Origin: Rheinheimera sp. D18
GTDB taxonomy: Bacteria; Pseudomonadota; Gammaproteobacteria; Enterobacterales; Alteromonadaceae
NCBI RefSeq assembly: GCF_004345025.1
Contig: NZ_CP037745.1
Location: 1 to 64,000, forward strand
DNA: 64,000 nucleotides
Reading direction: 5' to 3'
Part shown: positions 1 through 14,056 of the stretch, piece after piece
Position numbering within the stretch: the first letter of the stretch is position 1
How the letters are laid out: the number at the start of each line of letters is the position of its first letter
Program-made: the position numbers and the translations under genes
Notes under the pieces: model-generated
The model's database searches: none
What the model was told of the DNA's origin: nothing
What the model saw: the letters and a program-made list of their open reading frames with translations, nothing else

Positions 1-1374
1 ATGGTGTATCAGTCCGTTTGGCTAAATTGCCTGCAAGCACTACAAGCCGAATTGCCCGCCCAGCATTTCAGTATGTGGATCAGACCGCTACAAGCTGACA
101 GTTCAGACTCTGGGCTGACGTTGTATGCACCTAATCGTTTTGTGCTGGATTGGGTACGTGAAAAATATTTGAACCGAATAATGGAGCTGATCCATGATTA
201 CTGTGGTGATGATGCACCACGGTTGAAATTTGATGTTGGTTCTAATCAGGCCAATAGAGCGCGCACTAGTGCACCGCCTGCGTTTGTACCTACCTCTGCA
301 CCGCCCGTTGCGTCGGTTGCTAAAGAAATTCCTGAGCCAGCACCTAAAATGATTACTAGCAACGTGCGTGCTATGTATACCTTTACTAACTTTGTTGAAG
401 GTAAATCAAACCAGCTTGCCCGTGCTGCAGCAAGTCAGGTCGCCGATAATCCGGGCACAGCTTATAATCCACTATTTATTTATGGCGGCACCGGCTTAGG
501 TAAAACGCATTTATTACATGCGGTAGGTAATGGTATTTTAGCGAAAAAACCGGATGCCAAAGTTATCTATATGCATTCAGAGCGCTTTGTGCAAGATATG
601 GTTAAAGCTTTACAAAACAACGCGATAGAAGAATTTAAACGTTACTATCGTTCGGTTGATGCCTTGCTTATCGATGACATTCAGTTTTTTGCTAACAAAG
701 AGCGTTCACAAGAAGAATTTTTTCACACCTTTAACGCCTTGCTTGAAGGTAACCAACAAATAATTCTTACCAGCGATCGTTACCCCAAAGAAATTGACGG
801 TGTTGAAGACCGCTTAAAATCCCGCTTCGGCTGGGGCTTAACGATTGCCATTGAGCCGCCAGAACTAGAAACGCGAGTGGCTATTTTGATGCGTAAAGCG
901 CATGAGAACCAAATTCGCTTACCGGAAGAAGTCGCCTTTTTTATTGCCAAACGCTTACGCTCTAACGTACGTGAACTTGAAGGTGCGCTCAACCGAGTTA
1001 TTGCTAATGCTAATTTTACCGGCCGGCCTATTACAATCGATTTTGTTCGTGAAGCCTTACGTGATTTACTTGCGCTGCAAGACAAGCTAGTTACGATTGA
1101 AAATATTCAAAAAACAGTGGCTGAGTATTACAAAATACGCGTTGCTGATTTGCTGTCAAAACGTCGTTCGCGTTCAGTCGCGCGGCCAAGACAGATGGCG
1201 ATGGCTTTATCAAAAGAGCTAACCAACCATAGTTTACCTGAAATTGGTGATGCTTTTGGTGGGCGTGATCATACAACAGTGTTGCACGCATGCCGTAAAA
1301 TCGAGTCGCTTAAAGAAGAAACACACGAAATAAAAGAAGATTTTCAGAATTTAATCCGTACCTTGTCATCGTAA
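1..1374 (+). CDS. dnaA: Chromosomal replication initiator DnaA
   Basis: DnaA binds DnaA boxes at oriC, melts the origin and loads the DnaB helicase. The 457-residue product has the N-terminal DnaB-contact domain ([10 protein letters not shown] near residue 23), a variable proline-rich linker (about 85-118), an AAA+ domain with Walker A GGTGLGKT (162-169) and Walker B LLIDDIQF (222-229), and the C-terminal DNA-binding domain with the signature [12 protein letters not shown] near 430. E. coli DnaA is 467 residues. The ATG is the first base of the window and the N-terminus aligns with E. coli DnaA (its MSLSLW matches MVYQSVW), so the gene is probably complete. Its promoter and oriC would lie to the left, outside the window. 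It heads the conserved dnaA-dnaN-recF-gyrB cluster. Confidence 0.97.
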   Translation: MVYQSVWLNCLQALQAELPAQHFSMWIRPLQADSSDSGLTLYAPNRFVLDWVREKYLNRIMELIHDYCGDDAPRLKFDVGSNQANRARTSAPPAFVPTSAPPVASVAKEIPEPAPKMITSNVRAMYTFTNFVEGKSNQLARAAASQVADNPGTAYNPLFIYGGTGLGKTHLLHAVGNGILAKKPDAKVIYMHSERFVQDMVKALQNNAIEEFKRYYRSVDALLIDDIQFFANKERSQEEFFHTFNALLEGNQQIILTSDRYPKEIDGVEDRLKSRFGWGLTIAIEPPELETRVAILMRKAHENQIRLPEEVAFFIAKRLRSNVRELEGALNRVIANANFTGRPITIDFVREALRDLLALQDKLVTIENIQKTVAEYYKIRVADLLSKRRSRSVARPRQMAMALSKELTNHSLPEIGDAFGGRDHTTVLHACRKIESLKEETHEIKEDFQNLIRTLSS

Positions 1375-1386
1375 AGGGACTTGTTC

Positions 1387-2490
1387 ATGCAATTTACCAT
1401 TAACAGAGACGCCTTACTTAAACCGTTGCAAATGGTGTCCGGCGCAATTGAACGTCGTCATACATTACCTATTTTATCTAACGTGCTACTTGAAGTAACC
1501 GAAGACACATTATCGTTAACCGGTACTGATTTAGAGGTTGAGCTAGTCGCGACTACAGATGCGCTAACAATACAAAGCCCAGGCAGAGTTACGGTGCCTG
1601 CCAAAAAGCTGTTAGATATTTGTCGTAGCTTGCCGGAAAGCGCTGATATAAAGGTGCTATTGCAAGGTGATAATTGTATTTTGAGTTGTGGCAAAACTAA
1701 GTTTACTTTGTCGACACTCAGCGCGTCTGAATATCCAAATTTAGAAAGCTGGCAGGGTGAAGTTGACTTGCAGTTGACTCGAACGCAACTGCGTAAATTG
1801 TTAGACGATACGGCTTTTTCTATGGCCAATCAAGACGTGCGTTATTACCTAAACGGTTTATTGTTTGAAGTCGATAATGGTGCGGTTAAAGCTGTAGCTA
1901 CCGATGGCCATCGTTTGGCGTTAAGTGGTCTTGAGTTGCCAGATTTAGTTGCCCAGCAAAAGCAGATTATTATTCCACGCAAAGGCGTGTTAGAAATTAT
2001 GCGCTTGTTGGCGAACGATGGCGAGCTTATTACGTTAAGCTTAGGCCAAAACCATATTCGTTTAACCGACGCTAACTATGTTTTTAGCAGTAAATTAATT
2101 GATGGTCGTTTCCCTGATTATCGTCGGGTTTTGCCACGTAATAGCACTAAGTTAGTTACCGCGCATCGTAGCGTGCTTAAAGACGCCTGTACTCGCGCTT
2201 CTATTTTGTCGAACGAAAAATACCGCGGAGTACGCTTTACGTTGTGTAGCGGCGAGTTGCAAATTGTGGCAAACAACCCCGAACATGAGCAAGCAGAAGA
2301 AATTATTGAAGTTGAATACCAAGGCGATAAGTTAGAAATTGGTTTTAACGTGGGTTATCTACTTGATGTACTGAATACGCTAACCACCGATCTGGTGTTG
2401 CTACATTTAAATGACGCGAACTCTAGCGCGTTAGTCGAAGGTGTAGGTAATGTTGGCGCATCTTACGTCGTTATGCCAATGCGCTTATAA
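1387..2490 (+). CDS. dnaN: DNA polymerase III beta sliding clamp
   Basis: The beta clamp is a homodimeric ring that tethers DNA polymerase III to template. The product begins MQFTINRDALLKPLQ and contains TLPILSNVLLEV, then three repeated clamp domains, ending VVMPMRL as in the family. From the ATG at 1387 it is 367 residues (E. coli 366). An upstream in-frame TTG at 1381 would add two residues, but the ATG has an AGGGA ribosome site 7 nt upstream and matches the family N-terminus. It lies 12 nt after dnaA and 5 nt before recF, so probably co-transcribed with both. Confidence 0.97.
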   Translation: MQFTINRDALLKPLQMVSGAIERRHTLPILSNVLLEVTEDTLSLTGTDLEVELVATTDALTIQSPGRVTVPAKKLLDICRSLPESADIKVLLQGDNCILSCGKTKFTLSTLSASEYPNLESWQGEVDLQLTRTQLRKLLDDTAFSMANQDVRYYLNGLLFEVDNGAVKAVATDGHRLALSGLELPDLVAQQKQIIIPRKGVLEIMRLLANDGELITLSLGQNHIRLTDANYVFSSKLIDGRFPDYRRVLPRNSTKLVTAHRSVLKDACTRASILSNEKYRGVRFTLCSGELQIVANNPEHEQAEEIIEVEYQGDKLEIGFNVGYLLDVLNTLTTDLVLLHLNDANSSALVEGVGNVGASYVVMPMRL

Positions 2491-2495
2491 CACCT

Positions 2496-6021
<3,526 letters not shown>

Positions 6022-6041
6022 TAATAATCAGATAAAACCAC

Positions 6042-6065
6042 AGGGGCTTCGGCCCCTCAGTCATT
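6042..6065 (+). terminator. Hairpin after gyrB, probable terminator
   Basis: The stem AGGGGC/GCCCCT closes a TTCG tetraloop (6042-6057), followed by a short T-containing stretch. The very stable UUCG loop suggests an intrinsic terminator for the dnaA-gyrB operon, although the T-run is weak. Confidence 0.55.
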
Positions 6066-6083
6066 TTAGCGAGTTAGAAGCGA

Positions 6084-6992
6084 ATGCATAAATACGATAC
6101 TAAAACCTTTCAGGGCCTTATTTTAGCCCTACAAGATTACTGGGCACGTCAAGGTTGTGTCATTGTGCAGCCGCTCGATTTAGAAGTGGGTGCGGGTACG
6201 TTTCATCCCATGACTTTTTTGCGCTCGTTAGGGCCGGAGCCAACCAACGTGGCTTATGTACAGCCTTGTCGACGACCAACCGATGGCCGCTATGGCGAAA
6301 ATCCTAACCGATTACAGCACTATTACCAGTTTCAAGTTATCTTGAAACCTTCTCCCGATAATATGCAGGAATTGTACTTAGGTTCATTACGTGAATTGGG
6401 CATAGATACGCTGGTACATGATATTCGTTTTGTCGAAGATAACTGGGAATCACCAACGCTTGGCGCTTGGGGCTTAGGTTGGGAAGTCTGGCTAAACGGT
6501 ATGGAAGTGACGCAGTTTACTTATTTTCAGCAAGTTGGCGGCTTAGAATGTCGGCCAGTAACGGGTGAGATTACCTACGGTTTAGAACGCCTAGCTATGT
6601 ATATTCAGAGCGTAGACTCAATTTATGATTTGGTCTGGGCTGACGGTCCGCTAGGCCGTGTTAGTTATGGCGATGTGTTTCATCAAAATGAAGTTGAGCA
6701 ATCAACCTATAATTTTGAGCACGCTGATGTCAGCGCATTATTCGCCTCTTTTGATCAGTGTGAAAAAGAAAGCCAATATTTAATTGAGCAAGGCTTGCCG
6801 TTACCGGCTTATGAAAAGGTAATGAAGGCCTCGCATGCGTTTAACCTATTAGATGCACGGCATGCTATTTCGGTAACCGAGCGCCAGCGGTATATTTTAC
6901 GGGTAAGGGCGCTATCAAAAGCGTGTGCTGAAGCCTATTATGCCTCGCGTGAAAAGCTCGGCTTTCCTTTATGTCGTAAGCAGGAGGCATAA
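6084..6992 (+). CDS. glyQ: Glycyl-tRNA synthetase alpha subunit
   Basis: This is the catalytic alpha subunit of the bacterial alpha2beta2 glycyl-tRNA synthetase. The 302-residue product (E. coli 303) starts [20 protein letters not shown] and contains [37 protein letters not shown] and [10 protein letters not shown], all diagnostic of the class II core. It overlaps glyS by one base (TAATG), which supports equimolar, coupled synthesis. Confidence 0.98.
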   Translation: MHKYDTKTFQGLILALQDYWARQGCVIVQPLDLEVGAGTFHPMTFLRSLGPEPTNVAYVQPCRRPTDGRYGENPNRLQHYYQFQVILKPSPDNMQELYLGSLRELGIDTLVHDIRFVEDNWESPTLGAWGLGWEVWLNGMEVTQFTYFQQVGGLECRPVTGEITYGLERLAMYIQSVDSIYDLVWADGPLGRVSYGDVFHQNEVEQSTYNFEHADVSALFASFDQCEKESQYLIEQGLPLPAYEKVMKASHAFNLLDARHAISVTERQRYILRVRALSKACAEAYYASREKLGFPLCRKQEA

Positions 6993-9049
6993 TGTCTGCA
7001 CCAGATTTTTTTGTTGAAATTGGTACTGAAGAGTTACCACCAAAAGCGCTTAGAACCTTAGCCACCGCCTTTGCGGATAACCTGCAAGCCGAACTAGCAA
7101 AGTTGGAGCTTAGCCATGCTGATGTACACTGGTATGCGGCACCACGGCGTTTAGCGGTGCGTATTAATGCATTAACACCGCAGCAAGCGGATAAAGTAGT
7201 TGAGAAGCGCGGACCCGCACTTAGTGCCGCATTTGATGCCAATGGCAATGCAACTAAAGCGGCGCAAGGCTGGGCAGCCGGTTGCGGCATTAACGTTGCT
7301 CAAGCTGAAAAGTTAGAAACCGATAAAGGTGCGTGGTTACTGCATAAAGCCTTAGTTAAAGGCGCCAGCGTTGTTAGCTTGTTACCTGAGGTTGTGGCTC
7401 AAGCCTTAGCCAAGCTGCCCATCGCTAAGCCAATGCGCTGGGGTAGTTCAGACGCTGAGTTTATTCGCCCTGTACAAACTGTTGTTATGCTTTATGGCAA
7501 TGATGTGGTGCCTGCCACTATTTTAGGTCGTGCTAGTGGCAACCAAACACATGGTCATCGCTTTCATGCGCCAGCTAAGTTAACCATTAATAACGCTGAT
7601 CATTATTTAACTGCATTACGTCAAGCTTACGTCGTTGCCGATTTTGCTGAACGTAAAGCTTTTATTGCCGAGGGCGTAGAAAAAGTAGCGGCTGAACACA
7701 AGGGTAAAGTACAAGTAGATGATGCATTGCTTGAGGAAGTTACCGCGTTAGTAGAGTGGCCAGTGGTGCTAGTGGGTAGTTTTGATGAAAGCTTTCTGCA
7801 GGTGCCAGCAGAGCCACTAATTTCAACGATGAAAGATAACCAGAAGTATTTTCCGTTGCTAGATCAAAACGGCAAGTTAATGAATAAATTTATATTTGTG
7901 ACTAATATTGCCAGCAAAGATCCGCAGCAAATTATTTCAGGTAATGAAAAAGTGGTGCGACCGCGCTTAGCTGATGCTCAGTTTTTCTTTAATACCGACC
8001 GTAAGAAAACGTTGGAGCAACGTTTAGACAGTCTAAAAACGGTTTTATTTCAGCAGCAGCTGGGTACACTGGCGGAAAAGTCAGAGCGGATCAGCAAAGT
8101 TGCTGGTTTTATTGCAGAAAAAATTGGTGCGGATAAGCACTCTGCAGCACGCGCCGGTTTGTTATCTAAAGCAGATTTAATGACCAATATGGTGGGTGAG
8201 TTTCCAGAAGTGCAGGGCATTATGGGCATGCATTACGCTCGGCTAGATGGTGAGCAGGAAGCGGTAGCCTTGGCGCTCAATGAGCAATATATGCCGCGCT
8301 TTGCTGGTGACCAGCTACCCAGCCGGTTAGAAGGTGCCGCAGTTGCTATAGCCGATAAGCTAGATACGCTAGTGGGTATTTTTGGTATTGGCCAAGCACC
8401 TAAAGGTGATAAAGATCCATTTGCACTGCGTCGTGCGGCGATAGGTGCGCTACGTATTATGGTAGAAAAGCAGTTACCTTTGGATTTACTTGATATTATT
8501 GCCTTTAGCCAGCATACGTTTGCCGATAAGCTGAGTAATGCTAACGTTGCCGCTGAAGTACTCGATTTTATGTTGGGTCGTTTCCGTGCTTGGTACGAAG
8601 CTGAGGGCTATAGCGTCGATGTAATTCAAGCGGTATTAGCGCGTCGACCAACTAACCCGTCTGATTTTGACCGTCGAGTAAAAGCAGTAGCACAGTTTCG
8701 TAAACTAGATTCCGCACCGGCTTTAGCCGCCGCTAATAAGCGGGTGGCCAATATACTGGCTAAAGTAGAGGGCGACATTGCCACTGTGGTAAATACTGCC
8801 TTATTACAGGAAGATGCCGAGCAGGCACTGCACTGCGCCATAGTAGCCGAGCAGGCGTATCAGGCAGGCCGGCACAGCTATGCTGAAGGATTGGCCCACT
8901 TAGCGTCAATGCGTGAGGTTATCGACAACTTCTTCGACAAAGTAATGGTAAATGCCGATGACGCCGCCGTGCGGGCCAACCGCCAGGCGCTGTTAAAGCA
9001 GTTGCGCGAGTTGTTTTTGCAGGTAGCAGATATTTCGCTGTTGCAATAA
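6992..9049 (+). CDS. glyS: Glycyl-tRNA synthetase beta subunit
   Basis: The beta subunit recognises tRNA-Gly and is required for glycylation. The 685-residue product (E. coli 689) starts [20 protein letters not shown] and carries the family segments [27 protein letters not shown] and [21 protein letters not shown] ribosome site lies just upstream of the ATG. The last 162 bp (8888-9049) recur at 17351-17512 with ten mismatches, nine of them silent in effect apart from one Leu-to-Val codon. The current 3' end therefore probably arrived with the adjacent island, and the older native end was displaced to 17512. Confidence 0.97.
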   Translation: MSAPDFFVEIGTEELPPKALRTLATAFADNLQAELAKLELSHADVHWYAAPRRLAVRINALTPQQADKVVEKRGPALSAAFDANGNATKAAQGWAAGCGINVAQAEKLETDKGAWLLHKALVKGASVVSLLPEVVAQALAKLPIAKPMRWGSSDAEFIRPVQTVVMLYGNDVVPATILGRASGNQTHGHRFHAPAKLTINNADHYLTALRQAYVVADFAERKAFIAEGVEKVAAEHKGKVQVDDALLEEVTALVEWPVVLVGSFDESFLQVPAEPLISTMKDNQKYFPLLDQNGKLMNKFIFVTNIASKDPQQIISGNEKVVRPRLADAQFFFNTDRKKTLEQRLDSLKTVLFQQQLGTLAEKSERISKVAGFIAEKIGADKHSAARAGLLSKADLMTNMVGEFPEVQGIMGMHYARLDGEQEAVALALNEQYMPRFAGDQLPSRLEGAAVAIADKLDTLVGIFGIGQAPKGDKDPFALRRAAIGALRIMVEKQLPLDLLDIIAFSQHTFADKLSNANVAAEVLDFMLGRFRAWYEAEGYSVDVIQAVLARRPTNPSDFDRRVKAVAQFRKLDSAPALAAANKRVANILAKVEGDIATVVNTALLQEDAEQALHCAIVAEQAYQAGRHSYAEGLAHLASMREVIDNFFDKVMVNADDAAVRANRQALLKQLRELFLQVADISLLQ
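8888..9049 (+). repeat. glyS 3'-end direct repeat, copy 1 (in the intact gene)
   Basis: These 162 bp include the stop codon and match 17351-17512 at 152 of 162 positions by hand alignment. Positions 8936-9036 (101 bp) are identical to 17399-17499. The remaining differences sit at third codon positions, apart from one CTG/GTA change and the stop codons TAA/TAG. Confidence 0.93.
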
Positions 9050-9065
9050 AGCAAGCTTGTAGCAA

Positions 9066-11459
9066 TTAGCTCCCTCTTATTAAAGACGCTGCGCTATTGT
9101 GCAGCGTTTTTATAAAGGGCTTAATACAGCTAAGCACCATAATAATACTTAGCATAGCTATAACTACCAATAACTGAAGCAAACTGACGCTATATTCAGT
9201 AAACAATACTCTGAAAGAGGCTTGGAATATCAGTAGCAATACAGCTAATAAACTGACTGCTACGATAAAAGCCGATGCTAATGAGCTCATGAGTAACTTC
9301 AGGATATGCAGCCCGGAAGCGCCTACGGCGATCATGATGCCAAAGCGGGTTTGCTGCTGTAAGGCATCGGCATTTATCTGGTAGTACAAACTAAACCCTG
9401 CCAGTGCAGACAGTAGCGTTGCCAGTGTCAGCGCAACCAGAGTAAGCTGGTTTAAATAACGGTTTTCATATTGTAGCTGCTGCTGGATGCTACCATCGAA
9501 ATTCAAAGACCAATAAGGATCATTTGCAGTAATTAGCGAATTGACTCCGTTATATAAAGTGTGCTGTTCTGCCGGGTTGACAAGTACCGTAACAGCCGGT
9601 GTTTGCTTAAGCATGGCAATATCAGCATAGAGCATTGGGGTATGTTTATTCAAAGTGCCAAAATGTGGCAGGTTCTCAATAATACCGGCGATAAAAATCG
9701 GCTCTTGTTCGTTTAGCCCCAACAAGTACGCATTTCTGATAAACAGCCGTTGGTTAATGGCTGCATCAGGGTTAGGAAAGCCTAACAAGTGTGCGGCAGC
9801 ATTATTTATAACAACCCGCTGTTCAGCTACAGATGTGCCGCTTAAAAATGAAACACCCAGTAACTGAAAGTAATTGGAGGAAACAGAAAGCAGGTTAACC
9901 AGATTTGCTGTTGGCTCATCCGGGCTATAAAGGGATATTTCTGATGTCAGGCTATCTGGTTTGATTGTATTGTCCTGAGATAAGGCAACCTGGGCGTTTT
10001 CACTTTGTAGCTGTTGCCACAATGTTTTTGGTAATAAGTGTTTTCTCTCGCCAGATGTCTGGTCAGGTATAACTGACCATTGCTGTATACTGGTGTCCAA
10101 ATTAATGTTGGAAAGCGACAGCCACTGTGCGCTGAAAATGCCGCAGGCAAGTGATAACACTACACCTGCAACGAGTATCTGGAATGTGACATTAATCTTG
10201 CTGAGCCAGCGGCCAATGAGTGTGGATTGCTGACTTTTACTACGATTAAACAGGTTGTCGCGCAGGATGCTGAACATCGGCAGCCAGGCACTAAGCAGTA
10301 CCAGGGTGCCAATTAAAACTACAGCCAGCAGCATGGCAAATATCATAATACCACTACTAAGATGCAGCTCCGGCAGCATGTTTTGTGTGAGCCAAAACGT
10401 ACCTGCTGCTAATGCCAGCCCCAACGCGCCAGAAATGGCAATCAGGCATAAATTTTCGGCAGCTAACTGACGCATTATATCTGTGTAATGCGCGCCAACA
10501 GATAATCTGAGCCTAAGCTCTGTTGTGCGCTCCAGTAGTTTACTAAAATTCATGGTCAACAGATTTAAGCTGTTCATAACCGCAAAACTTATGGCTAATA
10601 TCAGCAATAACCACCATTGCCGCAGCAGTTGTTTCTTTGCTTCTGGCGCAAATTCAATACCAGGAAAAAAATAGGGTGCTAAATTGTCAATGTTGGTAGA
10701 TAGGCTGAGGTTTCCGGTGTTTTCCCGTTTATCTGGCGTATGAGCGGCTATATCTGCCATAGTGTAACCGGACGTTAGCTCAGCTATGCCAATAAATGAC
10801 GGCATCTCGCGGGCAAGCTGATTCTTTATCCTGTTAAGTAAGGCGGTTTCAAGCTTACCATTGGCAAAGTTTACTTTAACCAGGCCGGAGAAATGGCGGA
10901 CGGAAAGCAAAATATCAGCTTGCCAGATACCTATGTTGTGTAAACTATCGGGCAGATAACCCGCTACCTCAAGCGCCAGATTTGACTCTTCCAGCGTAAG
11001 ATACTCACCGGGCAAAGCGTGACTAAACTGCCGGGCAAAATCTTTTGATATATAAACCTGCTGCTGGAAATGAATATCATTAGTTGATTTAACCAGGTTG
11101 GATTTTTGTAGCAATTGAAAGTCGATAAGAATTATAGAAGCAGTGACAGTTTTACCAGCAACCCGGACAGGGGTGTTTATTTGCCCTAAGTAGCTGATAT
11201 TGGCTACTCCGGGCAGTTGTTGCAGTTGCTCTAACCGGGCAATAGAACTGGGTTGCATGCGCTGATCATGCCCGGTGACACCAACGGTAACATGGCGGCT
11301 TTCACTATTAATCCAGGTTGGTTTTTGGCTAAGTATCGACGGTGTTAGAGCGCTGACAACCACTAAAATAGCACACAGTAGTGCCAAACCAGACATAATC
11401 ACCAGTGATTGTATTTTGTTTTTCAGTAATAACCTGTAACCAAAAATAATGTCAAACAT
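9066..11459 (-). CDS. MacB/FtsX-type ABC transporter permease, about 8 TM segments
   Basis: This is the membrane permease of a MacAB-like exporter. The 797-residue product has one N-terminal TM segment (about 15-38), a large periplasmic domain, three TM segments with the FtsX-like motif ELRLRLSVGAHYTDIMRQL, a fifth TM near 430, a second periplasmic domain, and three C-terminal TM segments with the related RFGIMIAVGASGLHILKLL. It is thus a duplicated FtsX permease about twice the length of a single half. It lies 7 nt downstream of the ATPase and ends the operon. Its stop codon is 16 bp from the glyS stop. Substrate unknown; the secreted peptide upstream in the operon is the obvious candidate. 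Confidence 0.9.
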   Translation of the reverse strand: MFDIIFGYRLLLKNKIQSLVIMSGLALLCAILVVVSALTPSILSQKPTWINSESRHVTVGVTGHDQRMQPSSIARLEQLQQLPGVANISYLGQINTPVRVAGKTVTASIILIDFQLLQKSNLVKSTNDIHFQQQVYISKDFARQFSHALPGEYLTLEESNLALEVAGYLPDSLHNIGIWQADILLSVRHFSGLVKVNFANGKLETALLNRIKNQLAREMPSFIGIAELTSGYTMADIAAHTPDKRENTGNLSLSTNIDNLAPYFFPGIEFAPEAKKQLLRQWWLLLILAISFAVMNSLNLLTMNFSKLLERTTELRLRLSVGAHYTDIMRQLAAENLCLIAISGALGLALAAGTFWLTQNMLPELHLSSGIMIFAMLLAVVLIGTLVLLSAWLPMFSILRDNLFNRSKSQQSTLIGRWLSKINVTFQILVAGVVLSLACGIFSAQWLSLSNINLDTSIQQWSVIPDQTSGERKHLLPKTLWQQLQSENAQVALSQDNTIKPDSLTSEISLYSPDEPTANLVNLLSVSSNYFQLLGVSFLSGTSVAEQRVVINNAAAHLLGFPNPDAAINQRLFIRNAYLLGLNEQEPIFIAGIIENLPHFGTLNKHTPMLYADIAMLKQTPAVTVLVNPAEQHTLYNGVNSLITANDPYWSLNFDGSIQQQLQYENRYLNQLTLVALTLATLLSALAGFSLYYQINADALQQQTRFGIMIAVGASGLHILKLLMSSLASAFIVAVSLLAVLLLIFQASFRVLFTEYSVSLLQLLVVIAMLSIIMVLSCIKPFIKTLHNSAASLIRGS
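9086..9111 (+). terminator. Plus-strand terminator hairpin inside the permease 3' end
   Basis: ACGCTGC (9086-9092) pairs with GCAGCGT (9101-9107) and is followed by TTTT on the plus strand. It lies 37 bp after the glyS stop and within the last codons of the convergent permease gene. It could end glyS transcription before it enters the island in antisense. Confidence 0.55.
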
Positions 11460-11466
11460 ATTATCG

Positions 11467-12192
11467 TTATGCTCTATAGAGTGAGTTATGGTCAGGGGCT
11501 ACAGACATTGGCTCTGTATCGCAGAGCTGTCCATCCTTCATTCTGATGATCCTGTTGCAACGCTCTGCCAATTCTCTGGCATGGGTAACCAGCAGAATAG
11601 TCATGCCTCCGATATTTAACTTTTGCAATAACTGAAAAATTTGCTCGGCATTTTCACTGTCCAGACTACCTGTGGGTTCGTCTGCTAACAGAATATCAGG
11701 GTGTTGCACTATGGCTCTGGCAATGGCTACTCGCTGCTGTTGCCCACCAGACAGCTCAGAAGGCAAGCTGTTAGCTTTATCAGCGATACTAACCTGTTGC
11801 AGACATTCAATAGCACTTTTTTTCATCTGTGCGGCTGAGATGCCTTTTGTGTAACGCAGCGGAAGCATCACGTTTTCCAAAACCGTCATATCGCAGATTA
11901 AGTTAAAGTTTTGAAATATCCAGCCTAGGCTACGATTACGCAAATGCGATTTCTGATAATTAGAAAGTTGCCGGATATTGCGGTTACATAATCTGTAATC
12001 ACCAGAAGTAGGGTTGTCTAATAAACCAAGAATGGATAGCAGTGTTGATTTGCCGCAGCCAGACGGGCCGGTTATCGCAATAAAATCTCCTGTTTCAACA
12101 TGCAGCGAAATATCGTTCAGGGCGTATGTTTGCGCTGACCCTTTGCCAAACACTTTGCTGAGATTTTCTGTTTTAAGTAAATAATCGGCCAT
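11467..12192 (-). CDS. ABC transporter ATPase, MacB/LolD type
   Basis: This 241-residue nucleotide-binding subunit energises the adjacent permease. It contains Walker [10 protein letters not shown] near residue 41, the Q-loop region, the signature [15 protein letters not shown] near 143 and Walker [13 protein letters not shown] followed by the switch histidine in [13 protein letters not shown]. The MacB/LolD/FtsE subfamily typically drives extrusion or mechanotransmission rather than import. A ribosome site AGGAAT precedes the ATG. It lies 22 nt after the membrane fusion protein gene. Confidence 0.93.
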   Translation of the reverse strand: MADYLLKTENLSKVFGKGSAQTYALNDISLHVETGDFIAITGPSGCGKSTLLSILGLLDNPTSGDYRLCNRNIRQLSNYQKSHLRNRSLGWIFQNFNLICDMTVLENVMLPLRYTKGISAAQMKKSAIECLQQVSIADKANSLPSELSGGQQQRVAIARAIVQHPDILLADEPTGSLDSENAEQIFQLLQKLNIGGMTILLVTHARELAERCNRIIRMKDGQLCDTEPMSVAPDHNSLYRA

Positions 12193-12214
12193 TTTTATTC
12201 CTGCTATGACATAT

Positions 12215-13489
12215 TCAAGGTATTTTTATGCTATCTCTAAACGCCCAGTCTGCCGGGTCTGCCAGCAAAACCTGCTCACCTTCTTTAAGTCCTTCACTTA
12301 CAACAAGCTGACGTGATGAGTAGGAGTTAACCAATACCTGCCGTAGCGTATAGGTATTATTGTTATTAGCTACATAAAGGGAGAATGGTTGAGCCCGCTG
12401 AAAATGTGCCGGGCGGCTGATAACCAGTACGTTCTGCTCAGATGCAACGGTGATAGTGGCGCTGACTTCTATGTCAGGCCTGGCTGAATCGGGCAGTGAT
12501 GCTAGAAAGGATGCATCAATTTGTACCTGGTTACGTACAACGGCAGGAGCAACCCGGTTGACTACAGCATCAATCTGCTGCCCGTTGACATTAATCATCA
12601 GCGGTTGCCCACTTTTTATCCGCGCCGCATCGGATGCACTGACACGCAGCTCCGCATACATATTATACGGGTTTGCCACTGTGCCTACACTGACACTTTG
12701 ATTAAGCCATTGCCCAAGTTTTAGCTCTTCATTCAGGTTTTGTAGTATGCCATCCATACCTGCGCGTACAGTCAGAGCATCAACATCAGCTTTACGCATA
12801 TCTAGGCTATTAGTTGCCCGACTGAGGCGTAAATTGGCCGCCCGCAGTTTTGCCTGGCGTGTTTGTTCAAAAGTCTGTAGCCGATCATCTGCCAGCTTTA
12901 GCCGTAATTTAATTTGCTCCAGCTTCATTTGCTCTTTGTTCAGCTCAAGTTGCGATACGATTTGCATCGCTGCCAGGCTTTGACGAGCCTCAAACTCTGC
13001 CTGCTGGGTGCTTAGCTCTGCGCCGATCAATTTGCGTTCATTGTTGAGATTTAGATATTGATCGGATAGCTCTGCATCAAGTTGTGCCAAATTAGCCTGT
13101 TGCTCTTGCAGTTCCAGTTCGGCTAGCTGGTATTCGCGCTGAACGGTGGTATTGCTTAGCTGCAAAATGGGGCTGTCTTTTTTAACCTGGTCACCGGGTT
13201 GCACAACAATGCTTTGCAGTGTTCCGGCAACTTCTGTTACCAGGCTGCGTAACTGTTGTGATCGCAACTCACCATAAGCTGATACTCTGTCTTCAAAAGA
13301 GGCTTTTGTTACCAACTCAGTTTGATAGCTTGTTGCTGATGACATGCCAATAGCAATACCAAACCGAGAGGTAGCAAATACAGCAATAGAGGACAAACCA
13401 ATCAGTAAGCATAGAACAAGGCCAACCCGTGAGATTTTTTTGCTGACAGGAATATCTTCTGGAATGGCTAGTGCTGGCCTGTTTTTCAT
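12215..13489 (-). CDS. Periplasmic membrane fusion protein (HlyD/MacA family)
   Basis: This adaptor protein would connect the inner-membrane ABC exporter to an outer-membrane channel. The 424-residue product has an N-terminal TM anchor (about residues 20-42), a biotinyl-lipoyl-like half (GTLQSIVVQPGDQVKKDSPI), a long alpha-helical hairpin rich in Gln, Glu and Leu (about 105-215), the second lipoyl half (VRAGMDGILQNLNEELKLGQ) and C-terminal beta-barrel and membrane-proximal domains. The start is fixed by a GGAGGA ribosome site 7 nt upstream. No TolC-like gene is in the island, so a chromosomal outer-membrane factor would be needed for tripartite export. Confidence 0.9.
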   Translation of the reverse strand: MKNRPALAIPEDIPVSKKISRVGLVLCLLIGLSSIAVFATSRFGIAIGMSSATSYQTELVTKASFEDRVSAYGELRSQQLRSLVTEVAGTLQSIVVQPGDQVKKDSPILQLSNTTVQREYQLAELELQEQQANLAQLDAELSDQYLNLNNERKLIGAELSTQQAEFEARQSLAAMQIVSQLELNKEQMKLEQIKLRLKLADDRLQTFEQTRQAKLRAANLRLSRATNSLDMRKADVDALTVRAGMDGILQNLNEELKLGQWLNQSVSVGTVANPYNMYAELRVSASDAARIKSGQPLMINVNGQQIDAVVNRVAPAVVRNQVQIDASFLASLPDSARPDIEVSATITVASEQNVLVISRPAHFQRAQPFSLYVANNNNTYTLRQVLVNSYSSRQLVVSEGLKEGEQVLLADPADWAFRDSIKIP

Positions 13490-13514
13490 AGTAAGTCCTC
13501 CGGTTACTTCTGTG

Positions 13515-14003
13515 CTACATCTTTAGTTCTATATGTATAACGGCAACTTCTTTACTTGCGATAGATTCGAGCAAAACCTTTTGCTGGGTGCAGGGTGGGC
13601 AGTGGTCAGGGTCATTAATTGTGTCTTTAAACATCTCTTTATGTGGGTACACATTCAGAATAACCTGCTTGTAGCCCTGGTTTAGCAAATCTGTGGTCAA
13701 ACTGGCAAGTTCAGGCACGGTATCTGCGAACTGGCTAAAAGTAATGTTATGTTCACTGGCGAAACTGTAATCCTGTTTTTGGGCAAGTTCTAAATCGGCT
13801 GCCGTGATGATGCCGTACTTTATTGCTGATATTTTTGGACCTGGATAAAAAATCCAGGTCTGGTTGATGTTTGACCCCAAGCTGCCTACCACCCAGGTCG
13901 GCATATTAGCTGTGGTCTGTTTAATATGAGAGTGGGTGTCGGCACTGATGCAGGGGCTGCATATCCCGATAGAAAAAGCGATTGCTATGGTTATTTTCGT
14001 CAT
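13515..14003 (-). CDS. Secreted CPPC-motif protein of unknown function
   Basis: I do not recognise this 162-residue protein. The start at 14003 has GAGGT 7 nt upstream; an upstream ATG at 14087 would overlap the peptide gene. Residues 1-20 form a probable signal peptide ending ISA. The mature part has SLGSNINQTWIFYPGP, a long helix-rich stretch, then DPDHCPPCTQQK near the C-terminus followed by a helix and a strand (VAVIHIEL). CPPC could be a thioredoxin-like redox pair or a metal site, but thioredoxins carry CxxC near the N-terminus of the fold, so placement is unusual. It lies between a two-cysteine peptide gene and the exporter genes, which suggests a role in handling that peptide. That role is inference. 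Confidence 0.7.
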   Translation of the reverse strand: MTKITIAIAFSIGICSPCISADTHSHIKQTTANMPTWVVGSLGSNINQTWIFYPGPKISAIKYGIITAADLELAQKQDYSFASEHNITFSQFADTVPELASLTTDLLNQGYKQVILNVYPHKEMFKDTINDPDHCPPCTQQKVLLESIASKEVAVIHIELKM

Positions 14004-14056
14004 TTGTATTACCTCAGTAAGGGCGGCACTCAACGGAGAGTACCGCCAGGGACTAA

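Noticed and set aside
13560-13640. Deaminase-like reading of the CPPC protein (HKE followed by CPPC, as in bacterial toxin deaminases)
   Set aside because: Only about 12 residues separate HKE from CPPC; deaminases need a helix and a strand between them, and the PC-x-x-C form is not met.
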